From Pyxidicoccus xibeiensis (lineage in GTDB: Bacteria > Myxococcota > Myxococcia > Myxococcales > Myxococcaceae): a stretch of DNA of 64,000 bases. Each line of letters starts with the position of its first letter. The stretch's first letter is position 1. The stretch is taken from positions 1,860,001 through 1,924,000 of the forward strand of contig NZ_JAJVKV010000001.1 in assembly GCF_024198175.1 (NCBI RefSeq), written 5' to 3'. Below are positions 1-7,420 of this stretch, piece by piece. The notes beneath the pieces are model-generated. The model was not told the DNA's origin and made no database searches. It saw nothing but the letters and a program-made list of their open reading frames with translations. The position numbers and the translations under genes are program-made.

Positions 1-316
1 CGGCGGTGTCCAGCTCGGCGTGCTTCGGGTCCATGGCCTCGGCGGCGGCCTGGGGGTGGAGGCGGCGGGTGTTGTCGTCCAGCCGCGCGAGCAGGTACGT
101 GCGAGCGCCGAGCAGGCGGAACAGGTCGAGGTACCGCGCGGCATCATCGTCCGCGTAGCGCAGCACGGGCAGGTCCTGCTCGTGGCTGCGATTGACGCCG
201 ATGATGAGGGCGAAGGAGGCGGTGCGTGACGCGGCCGGGGTGGCTTGCGGCGTCGGAGGGTTGGCGCCCGCGACGCCCGAGGTGAGCAGGGCGAGGAGCA
301 GGAGTGCGGAGCTCAT
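1..316 (-). CDS. Caspase-like (peptidase C14 family) protein, partial
   Basis: The reading frame starts at ATG 316 and runs off the left edge, so only about 105 residues are visible. A signal peptide (MSSALLLLALLTSGVAGA) is followed by the caspase-fold opening: a FALIIGVN strand, then LRYADDDAARY and a LLGARTYLL strand. These match the N-terminal beta-1 and helix region of bacterial metacaspase-like C14 proteases. The catalytic His and Cys would lie outside the window. Its ATG overlaps the anti-sigma stop by ATGA, so the two are translationally coupled. The operon order is sigma, anti-sigma, caspase. A secreted regulated protease is the inference; activity cannot be judged. Confidence 0.75.
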   Translation of the reverse strand, partial: MSSALLLLALLTSGVAGANPPTPQATPAASRTASFALIIGVNRSHEQDLPVLRYADDDAARYLDLFRLLGARTYLLARLDDNTRRLHPQAAAEAMDPKHAELDTA

Positions 317-1080
317 GGGGCGACCTGGAGCTGGAGCGCGGTGGAGTCCGCGCCGGAGGGGAGCACGTCCTCGAGAGGCCGCTCTTCCGACAGCAGTGTC
401 TCCATTTGCCGCACGGTGAGCGGCGCATCCAGGAACACGGCGTGAAGGGTGAGGGGGCCGGGCTCCAGCGGATGGGAGATGGCCTCCGGCAGCTCGCGGA
501 GCGTGCTGCCAGGCGGGATGGCGATGGCCTCCGGGTTGGTGGCCGGGTCGGTCCAGCTCGGGTGGTACCAGTAGACGCGGCCCGCGGCGTCGCGAGCGAA
601 CACCATGAGGAAGCGGTGCGCGTCGGGGTTGCGGAAGGCGAAGGCCAGCTCCTGCTCGGGCCGGAGCGAGGGGCCGAGCAGCGACGTGCCCCCACCGGGC
701 TCCACCGCGTAGACGAGGAGCCGCGCGTCCGTCACGGCAGTGCCGGCACCCCGAGCCGTGAAGCCCTCCTCACCGGTGCGGGTGCCGCTCCAGGGGATGC
801 GGACCATCAGGAGCGCCAGGCAGGCAACCGCGACGGGGACGAGCGCCAGGCGCCAGGGAGACACCGGCTCCCGCGCCTCGAAGCCGAGGCCCCGGGCCAG
901 CCGGGTGCGCGCATCCATCGCACGCGGGTCCAGCCGCGAGAGGAGCAGCTGCCGCTCATAGCGCTCGCGACAGGTGGGGCAGCCCGGAAGGTGCTCGCGC
1001 ATGCGCTGTTCGTCTCGCGGGCGGATGCTGCCGGAGAAGTGGCGGTCGACGAGGGGATGGAGGGAGCAGGTGGAAGTCAT
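313..1080 (-). CDS. Zinc-finger anti-sigma factor, membrane-anchored
   Basis: 255 residues. The N-terminus carries the zf-HC2 / anti-sigma signature (HLPGCPTC, the H-x3-C-x2-C zinc ligands). One membrane segment lies near residue 105 (LALVPVAVACLALLMV), followed by a large extracytoplasmic part. A cytoplasmic ZAS domain plus one membrane helix is the usual plan for sequestering an ECF sigma factor until an envelope signal releases it. The start at 1080 overlaps the sigma factor stop (ATGA), which rejects the longer frame extending upstream. Its partner is therefore the adjacent sigma factor. The C-terminal periplasmic domain has no recognised family. Confidence 0.8.
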   Translation of the reverse strand: MTSTCSLHPLVDRHFSGSIRPRDEQRMREHLPGCPTCRERYERQLLLSRLDPRAMDARTRLARGLGFEAREPVSPWRLALVPVAVACLALLMVRIPWSGTRTGEEGFTARGAGTAVTDARLLVYAVEPGGGTSLLGPSLRPEQELAFAFRNPDAHRFLMVFARDAAGRVYWYHPSWTDPATNPEAIAIPPGSTLRELPEAISHPLEPGPLTLHAVFLDAPLTVRQMETLLSEERPLEDVLPSGADSTALQLQVAP

Positions 1081-1691
1081 CGGGCCTCCGGGGAGAGGAG
1101 GAACTTCTTGAGGAGCTGGCGGACGCGCAGCTCCTGGTAGGCCAGGGTGGTGCGGCGGATGCCGAGGGCGGCGGCGGCCTCGCGCTGACTGAGCTGGCGG
1201 ACGAAGCGGGCCTCGAAGACGGGGGCCCACTTGGGGGGAAGCCGCTCGCGGCGGAAGCGCTCCAGCAGGAGGATGGCGTCGAGCGAGGGCTCGGGCGCGG
1301 AGGGCTCCTCGTCGAAGCGAGGCTCCTCGGCGAGCCGGTCCAGGGCGGTCCGCTCGCGCTGCCGGCGCCGCACGACGTCCACGGCGAGGTTGCGCGCGAG
1401 GGTGTTGAGCCAGGCGGCGAGCGACCCCCCCTGGAAGGAGCGGCGCACCGCCTCATCGGAGACCAGGCGCAGGAAGACGTCGTGGACGACAGTCTCGGCG
1501 TCCACCCCGGACAGGACGCGGGACGCGGAGCGGTACACGGCGTCGAAGTGCTCGCGGTAGCAGGCATTGAGGACGCTGGCCTCCCCGGCATGGAAGCGGG
1601 CGAGCCACGGGCCATCCCCGGCCGGGGCGTCGTCGCTCATGCGTCCACACTCGGAGAAACTGCCGGGTTCACCCATGGAATCATCCACCAC
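1077..1691 (-). CDS. ECF-type RNA polymerase sigma factor
   Basis: 204 residues. Region 2 is visible around AETVVHDVFLRLV and AAWLNTLARNLAVDVVRRR, and region 4 as LSQREAAAALGIRRTTLAYQ, a helix-turn-helix for -35 recognition. Length and layout are typical of ECF sigma-70 factors. The upstream ATG at 1691 has GAGGAG about 12 bases before it; an internal ATG at 1640 (MSDDAP) is an equally reasonable start. First gene of a coupled operon with its anti-sigma and a caspase-like protein. Region 4 reads GIRRTTLAYQ rather than the commonest ECF form, so assignment to a specific ECF group is not attempted. Confidence 0.85.
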   Translation of the reverse strand: MVDDSMGEPGSFSECGRMSDDAPAGDGPWLARFHAGEASVLNACYREHFDAVYRSASRVLSGVDAETVVHDVFLRLVSDEAVRRSFQGGSLAAWLNTLARNLAVDVVRRRQRERTALDRLAEEPRFDEEPSAPEPSLDAILLLERFRRERLPPKWAPVFEARFVRQLSQREAAAALGIRRTTLAYQELRVRQLLKKFLLSPEAR

Positions 1692-1789
1692 CGCATCAGC
1701 TCCTCAACGAACGGAGCGGCGGAGGTGGACGAATCTTTTTTCGTGGGTGTGGGGCCCGAGCCGTCAGCCCGAGCCCCCGGTGCTTCAGG

Positions 1790-3001
1790 TCAGCGGCAGG
1801 TCAGGCCCTGGAGGCCGGGGTTGGCGCCGGTCCGCTGGTTCATCATGACGCGCCGGAGGGGCGAGGTGGCCTTGAGGTCGGCGGGGTTGCTGGAGTGGAA
1901 CTTCGAGTCCTCGAAGCGGTCGACCTGGCCATCATTGCCGCGAGGGCTGCCGTCGGGGTTGCGGAGTGAGTCGGGCCAGTACTCCCAGCGGACCCAGCCG
2001 AGCCCCTTGGCGTACCAGAAGCGCTCTGCGCCACGGGGGTTCCAGTGGTTGACGCTGACGTCGTGGTAGCGGTCGACGACGATGACGTCCTGCTCACCAA
2101 GCGCGCCGCCCACGTCGATGCGGCCCACGAAGCGGAGCATGTGGCGTCCGTGGGGCCAGGGTGTGGACTGGGTGAGGTTGGGGCAGGGGCTGTTGAGGTG
2201 GTTGAAGTACCGGATGGTGGCGCTGAAGGAGCGCTCTTCACCTTGCGCCCAGGAGCGGGGAATCCACATGGCGTCCCAAGGCTCGACCTCGTAGGCGGAC
2301 CCGGGGCCCTCGCCGATGGGCAGGGTGGTGTCGCGGTACAGCCAGACTTTCGAGTCGTTATAGAAGTACAGCTCCCAGCGGTGGGGCTCGTAGGGGTTCT
2401 TCAGGTAGTAGAAGTTCTTCCCTGCGGAGTCGTGGAGGGTGCGCTGCATCTGCCCGAAGCCGGCGCGGGTGTCCTGCATCGTCTGGCCGCTGGTGTTGAG
2501 CATGTAGGCCAGCGGGTCGATGCGAGCGGGAGGCGGGGTACGGCAGAACGTGTACGAGGCCCAGAGGACCTGCGAGCCCTTGTAGATGACGAGGTTGCAG
2601 TCGTCCTGGATGGCCAGATAGGCGCCAGGGTTGTTGGAGGTGTTCGAGCTCCAGCGGGCCGTGCCGCCGTTGTAGACGACGAGGTTGCCGTCGTACTGCA
2701 TGACGAAGGACGTGGTGGGGCCGTTGGTGCCGGTGGACCAGAGAGCGCCCTGGCTGTCGTAGGCAACGACGTTGCCGTCCGTCTGGTGGACGAGGTTGAG
2801 CGCACCGTTACAGGACTGGACGGACTGGCCACGTCCCAGGGACTGGCCGGGGTCCAGCCGTCCACAGACGAGCGAGGCCTGCTGCTGGGCGGGTTCCGGG
2901 GACAGGGGCTCGGTGGCGTCCGGCCCGGCGCAGGCGGAGAGGCCGAGCAGCAGCGCCGACGCCGCGAGGGCGCTCAAGCGGGTGTTTGATAATGGCTTCA
3001 T
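1790..3001 (-). CDS. Secreted lipoprotein with bulb-type mannose-binding lectin domain
   Basis: 403 residues from ATG 3001, which has AAGGAG seven bases upstream; the longer frame has no such support. The signal peptide ends in a lipobox (LLLGLSAC). Residues about 45-150 hold three B-lectin repeats, seen as QTDGNVVAYD, QYDGNLVVYN and QDDCNLVIYK, the Q-x-D-x-N-x-V-x-Y mannose-binding signature. The remaining 250 residues contain many Trp and Tyr (WELYFYNDSKVWLY, WVRWEYWPDS) and have no recognised family. It probably binds mannose-type sugars at the cell surface. Neighbours give no clear functional link. Confidence 0.8.
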   Translation of the reverse strand: MKPLSNTRLSALAASALLLGLSACAGPDATEPLSPEPAQQQASLVCGRLDPGQSLGRGQSVQSCNGALNLVHQTDGNVVAYDSQGALWSTGTNGPTTSFVMQYDGNLVVYNGGTARWSSNTSNNPGAYLAIQDDCNLVIYKGSQVLWASYTFCRTPPPARIDPLAYMLNTSGQTMQDTRAGFGQMQRTLHDSAGKNFYYLKNPYEPHRWELYFYNDSKVWLYRDTTLPIGEGPGSAYEVEPWDAMWIPRSWAQGEERSFSATIRYFNHLNSPCPNLTQSTPWPHGRHMLRFVGRIDVGGALGEQDVIVVDRYHDVSVNHWNPRGAERFWYAKGLGWVRWEYWPDSLRNPDGSPRGNDGQVDRFEDSKFHSSNPADLKATSPLRRVMMNQRTGANPGLQGLTCR

Positions 3002-3145
3002 GGAAAACTCCTTGGTGACGGTAGTGACAGGCGTGGTCTGGATGAATAGGCCATCACCGAGCAAGGAGTGACACACTGCGGAAACCCCTGGCGATGGCGT
3101 CCGCAAATACGCGATGAATGAGCAGGCCATTGCGAAGGAAGCTGA

Positions 3146-4489
3146 ATGACGCTCCGTTGCGTTGCGGCGTTGCTCCTGTTCTGGGTCGGAGTGGGCTGTT
3201 CGACGACCCGCGTGGTGCGTCTGGACACAGGGACTGAGTTCCCCATCGTCCATGTGCCACGTGAGGAGGAGGACGCCGAGACGGTGGAGCTGGACGAGGC
3301 CGAGTTCACGAAGGCCCTGGTCGAGCTCGCTCACGATGTACGGCCCTTCGCCAATCCGCTGCGAGAAGCCCGACTGCTCTTCGGCATTCCGGAGCGGAGT
3401 GGCGTGTACTGGTACGAGTCCCGTGGCCCACGGCTGCTCCCCCAAGAGGAGGAGAGTGACGGCCCACGCCTGCTGGAGTCGTACGCAGACGAGGAGCTGA
3501 CGCGTTCCTATGTCCGCTGGTGCGAGCGCAAGGAGCAGCCCGGAGACTGCCTGCGCCTCCTGGCTGAGGGGCCCCTGCTGGCGAGCGATGGCAAGTACAC
3601 GCTAGCCATGGCCATCGCCATGGACTCGGTCTGGGAGGAGACCGCCGAGGCGTTGGAGGACATGGCCGACCCGCAGGCGCTGCTGGCGACAGTGTCAGCC
3701 TCCGTCAGCATGTACCTGCTCCTCTGGTCGCTACCCGAGCCTGTGAGCAAGGGCCTGGCCGCTCTGCTGACGGCCTCAGCCATTGCCTACCTGGGCGTGG
3801 ATACCGTGTGGCGCCTGCTGGATGGGTGGGTGACGCTGGTGAGGAAGGTGGACCGGGCCACCTCATTCGAGCAGCTCCGCGAGGCTGGCGAGGCGTACGG
3901 CGAAGTGATGGGAGAGAACGCCGCCCGCATCTTCGTCATGCTGGCGACTGCAGCCATCGGTAACACGGCGGGGCTGGCGGCGAAGGCACCGAAGCTGCCT
4001 GGCTCAGCGCAGGCGTCGCTCGCCGTCGAGTCCCAGGCGGGCTTCCAGTACGTCGCCATTGGCGGCGTGCAGTCGGTGGCGATGACCGCCGAAGGCTTCA
4101 CTGTCGCGCTGGCGCCCAACGCGGTGGCCATGGCGGCCCGAGGCATGCGCGGCGGTCGGACCAGGGACCACCACCTCGCCACCGACAAGAACAGTGTCTC
4201 CACCGCGCGCGGCGGGCCCTGGACGCCAAGGTTCAGGAAGATCTTCAAGAAGGCCGGAATGGAGCTGAAGGACCCGGAGAACATCGTGCCCGTGGAGGGA
4301 CACAAGGGACCGCATCCCCAGCGGTACCATGAGCTGGTCTTCGCGGAGCTGGATGCCGCGACGGCCCACTGTCGGGCAGTCACTGCATGCCGCGCATCCC
4401 TGAGTTCAGCACTCAGACGGTTGGCGAAGGAAATCACTACGCGCGGCACGGAGCTGAACCTGCTCGTCACCCGTGGAGCAACGCCATAG
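3146..4489 (+). CDS. SitA-like polymorphic toxin lipoprotein with C-terminal AHH nuclease domain
   Basis: 447 residues. The N-terminus is a lipoprotein signal (LLLFWVGVGC, acylated Cys18). A middle region contains hydrophobic helices (about residues 188-220 and 255-285). The C-terminus has the AHH-type HNH nuclease pattern: DHHLATDKN at residues 341-349, then KIFKKAGMEL and HPQRYHELV with further His. In myxobacteria, SitA lipoproteins with variable toxin tips are passed to kin by outer membrane exchange and poison cells lacking the cognate immunity protein; that is family knowledge. The gene just downstream encodes an Imm11-type immunity protein, which supports the reading. Target nucleic acid is unknown. 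Confidence 0.75.
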   Translation: MTLRCVAALLLFWVGVGCSTTRVVRLDTGTEFPIVHVPREEEDAETVELDEAEFTKALVELAHDVRPFANPLREARLLFGIPERSGVYWYESRGPRLLPQEEESDGPRLLESYADEELTRSYVRWCERKEQPGDCLRLLAEGPLLASDGKYTLAMAIAMDSVWEETAEALEDMADPQALLATVSASVSMYLLLWSLPEPVSKGLAALLTASAIAYLGVDTVWRLLDGWVTLVRKVDRATSFEQLREAGEAYGEVMGENAARIFVMLATAAIGNTAGLAAKAPKLPGSAQASLAVESQAGFQYVAIGGVQSVAMTAEGFTVALAPNAVAMAARGMRGGRTRDHHLATDKNSVSTARGGPWTPRFRKIFKKAGMELKDPENIVPVEGHKGPHPQRYHELVFAELDAATAHCRAVTACRASLSSALRRLAKEITTRGTELNLLVTRGATP

Positions 4490-4499
4490 GTTCTCGCTC

Positions 4500-5066
4500 A
4501 TGACCCGGCGCTTCTTCGAATTGCACGACGATGTCCAGGTCCCCGGCCGTTGGCACCTGGATACGCCTGTCGATAGCAGAGGCCGAGAGGTGCGTGACCC
4601 CGACCGATTCAGGCAGGGCACTCCCGTGCAGGTAAAGGGGCGCCTGAGGATTCCCATCGAAGAGCCCGGCCGACCGCTGGACTTCACGGAAGCGGGGCTG
4701 CGCATCCCCATCGTTCACCTCAAGGTGGCGGAGCTCTTCAGGGAACTGGCTCCAGGAAACGTGCAGATCATCCCGGTGGACATCGAGGGCCATCCGGACC
4801 AGTACCTCCTGCTGGTGGCGACCTGCCTCATCCGCTGCATCGACGAGAAGGCGTCCCGCATCCAGCTCTGGACGCATGAGGACGGCGTGCCAGAGATGGT
4901 GGGGCGCTACGCCTCCGTGCGCGACCTGCGAATCGACAAGGCGAAGGTCGGCGATGCGAGGGTGCTCCGGCCCGAGGGCTGGACGGGGGCCCTCATCGTC
5001 TCCGAGGACATCAAGCTGGGCCTGGAGCGTGTGAAGGCCACCGGCGTGAAGTTCACGGAGGTGTAG
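4500..5066 (+). CDS. Imm11 (DUF1629) family immunity protein
   Basis: 188 residues. ATG 4500 gives the typical family opening (MTRRFFELHDDV and PGRWHLDTPVD); a GTG at 4473 inside the toxin gene is less likely. Recognisable Imm11 blocks follow: IPIVHLKVAELFREL, the NVQIIPVDI strand, CLIRCIDEKAS, and a C-terminal GWTGALIVSEDIK ending KFTEV. The gene begins 10 bases after the toxin stop, so the pair is one transcript. It is expected to neutralise the AHH-tipped SitA-like toxin in the cytoplasm of the producer or of kin. Imm11 pairing with AHH toxins is common in polymorphic toxin loci, but direct binding here is inferred. Confidence 0.75.
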   Translation: MTRRFFELHDDVQVPGRWHLDTPVDSRGREVRDPDRFRQGTPVQVKGRLRIPIEEPGRPLDFTEAGLRIPIVHLKVAELFRELAPGNVQIIPVDIEGHPDQYLLLVATCLIRCIDEKASRIQLWTHEDGVPEMVGRYASVRDLRIDKAKVGDARVLRPEGWTGALIVSEDIKLGLERVKATGVKFTEV

Positions 5067-5107
5067 CCCTGGCAAGTCGTGCCGATGCCACACCACTGGA
5101 GGCCAGG

Positions 5108-7291
5108 TTACTTGTTGCGGTTCAAGAACTTCTTCTTCCAGTTGAGGATGTCCTTCTTGAGGGTTTCTCGCGCTGCGGCCCTCGGGGTCTTTTGAGCGCG
5201 TTGCCGAAGACGGGAAAGTTCCTCGAGTGGATCAGGTGCCGGGGTAGAGGCACCAGCCTCAGCGCGATACTGTCGCTCGGCCTCGTTGATCTCCTCGCGC
5301 AAGTCATCCATGAGCTTCTTCACGCGGTCGTCGATCTGTGTAGAGAACGATATGGATTCGTCTGGGGTCTCCGCCTCGTTCTCGGTGCGCTCGTCGGTCT
5401 TGAGAGGCTGAGGGGAGACCGATTCGGGTTCGTCAGGAATCTCCGTATCGTTCTCGGAGTTCTCGTCGATATATGAGGACGCGGGCGACTTGATGCGTTG
5501 CTCCAATTTATAGAGCTCCACCAGCACTTTCGAACGCTTGTCCGCAGTGTCAGCCTCCACCGCGAGCCCATGAAGCCTTAGCAGCTCCCGCTCCACCTTG
5601 CGCCTGCGAGGACTTCCCGCGGGTCGTTCCAGATACAGCGCTTCGGCATTGCGCAGCCGCGCTGCAATGTTGGGGTCCGCAGGCTGAGGGCCCGTACGGG
5701 GAAGGATGGGCGTTCGACGCTCTGGCGGAACTGGTTGAGCCTTTGGGGGCGGAGCCTCCAGCTGTGGAGCAGGAGCTTGTTGCAACTCCGGCGAGCCCTG
5801 CTTCCCTGGGATGGGCGACGTGGGTGGTTGCGAAGAGTCGCGCGGGCTCGGAGTTGGCTGGGCCTCTCGGCGCTTTTCCAACAGGGTCCCTATCTCTGTG
5901 ATCGATACGCCCTGGGACTGCTCGGGTAGATGGCCCGAAGGGGTGCCCGGCGTTTTCTCCTTCCCGCGGAGCTTCGACGGAGCGGGGCGGATTGGCATCG
6001 CGGTCGGAACCGGTTGCTCGGCGGCGAGAGTCTCCTTGGACGGTGCGGGTGCAGTCTCCGGCAGCGCAGGCTCCTGCGCTGCCGTGGCAGGAACAATCCC
6101 CTCTCCGGACGAAGCCTCGGTGGGCGCAGGCGGCTCGGCCTTGGGGCTCTCTGCGATGGAGTTGGCTGCGGTTGGTGCCTTCTCGGTGACGGGAGTCGTT
6201 GCCGGAGGGCTGTGGGGCTGCGATGGCCAGAAGAGGAAGGCTCCACCCGTCACCCCCGCGATGAGGGCCGCCCCGGCAATCCACCGAGGCGCACGCTTCG
6301 CCACCGATGGACGCGGCGTCAGCCCGGGAAGCGTGGTGGTCCGCGTCTGCTCTTCCCGGACGCTCGCGGGCGCGGGGGATGGCCTGCTCGAAGGGGCCGA
6401 CGCAAGCCCCATCAGAGGAATGCGCTTCAGTGCCTGGCGCACGGCCTCCGCGGATTCGGGGCGCAGCTCCGGCTGCTTCGCCAGCAGCTGGAGCACGAGT
6501 GTGTCGAGCTCAGGAGGAATGCCCGGCGCGCGTGACGAAGGAAGAGGGGGCAGTTGCTCGACGTGAGCGAACATCACCTGGAACGGCTCGCCGTTGAACG
6601 GGCGCGAGCCCGTGAGCATCTGGAACGCGATGATGCCCACCGCGTACAGGTCCGTGGAGGGGCTGACGGATGCCCCGCGAATCTGCTCGGGGGCCATGAA
6701 CTCCGGTGTCCCGAGGATGGAGCCGTCCACCGTGGTGGGGCCGTCATGGGACATCACCAGCTTGGCAATGCCAAAGTCGACCAGCTTGACGGAGCGGGTG
6801 CCATCCAGGCCTTCGGCCATGAACACATTGCCGGGCTTCAGGTCCCGGTGGACCACACCCGCCCGGTGGGCGGCTCCGAGCGCGGCGAGCATCTGGTCGA
6901 GAATCCAGACCGTCGCGTTGACATCGATTCGGCGCTGCTGGCGGATGAGCTCCGAGAGCGACTGCCCCTGGAGCAGCTCCATGATGATGTAGGGGCGACC
7001 GTCGGGCAGGTCCCCGAACCCGAAGATGTCGATGATGCCCGGATGGCGGATGGCGTTGACCGCACGGGCCTCGATGAGCAGTCGCTCCACCTGTTGCTGA
7101 GAGACGAGCTCCGCGCGCAGGACCTTGATGGCTGCCTGCTTGCCAATGAGCCGATGGGTGGCGCGATAGACGACGCCCATGCCCCCCGAGCCGATGCGCT
7201 CCTGGATGACGAAGTCGCCCACCGGCTCCGACAGCAGTGGGTCCATGGACAGGCCGGCTGTGTCCCTCAGCGTTTTTTCCCTAGCGCTCAT
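5108..7291 (-). CDS. Eukaryotic-type Ser/Thr protein kinase, membrane-anchored
   Basis: 727 residues. Kinase domain at about residues 27-290: glycine loop GSGGMG, ATP-binding Lys56 (AIK), catalytic HRDLKPGN with Asp150, DFG at 172, and the activation segment GTPEFMAPE. All catalytic residues are present, so it should be active. A proline-rich linker leads to one membrane helix (WIAGAALIAGVTGGAFLFW, about residue 340). The outer part is Pro/Ala/Glu-rich with a charged C-terminal helical region. It lies directly downstream of a close paralog (7421-9439): kinase domains are nearly identical while the outer regions differ, which suggests duplication with sensor divergence. Confidence 0.9.
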   Translation of the reverse strand: MSAREKTLRDTAGLSMDPLLSEPVGDFVIQERIGSGGMGVVYRATHRLIGKQAAIKVLRAELVSQQQVERLLIEARAVNAIRHPGIIDIFGFGDLPDGRPYIIMELLQGQSLSELIRQQRRIDVNATVWILDQMLAALGAAHRAGVVHRDLKPGNVFMAEGLDGTRSVKLVDFGIAKLVMSHDGPTTVDGSILGTPEFMAPEQIRGASVSPSTDLYAVGIIAFQMLTGSRPFNGEPFQVMFAHVEQLPPLPSSRAPGIPPELDTLVLQLLAKQPELRPESAEAVRQALKRIPLMGLASAPSSRPSPAPASVREEQTRTTTLPGLTPRPSVAKRAPRWIAGAALIAGVTGGAFLFWPSQPHSPPATTPVTEKAPTAANSIAESPKAEPPAPTEASSGEGIVPATAAQEPALPETAPAPSKETLAAEQPVPTAMPIRPAPSKLRGKEKTPGTPSGHLPEQSQGVSITEIGTLLEKRREAQPTPSPRDSSQPPTSPIPGKQGSPELQQAPAPQLEAPPPKAQPVPPERRTPILPRTGPQPADPNIAARLRNAEALYLERPAGSPRRRKVERELLRLHGLAVEADTADKRSKVLVELYKLEQRIKSPASSYIDENSENDTEIPDEPESVSPQPLKTDERTENEAETPDESISFSTQIDDRVKKLMDDLREEINEAERQYRAEAGASTPAPDPLEELSRLRQRAQKTPRAAARETLKKDILNWKKKFLNRNK

Positions 7292-7420
7292 CGCCTCGTC
7301 ACTGAACTCTCAAAGAGAACTGCGTTGCGCTGCTTATAGCGCCTGTGTGTTGCCGCACCCAAAATACGGAGGCGTACGTGATGAGGAGGCGCTGCCCCGC
7401 CGGAGCGACGTATGCCTGCC

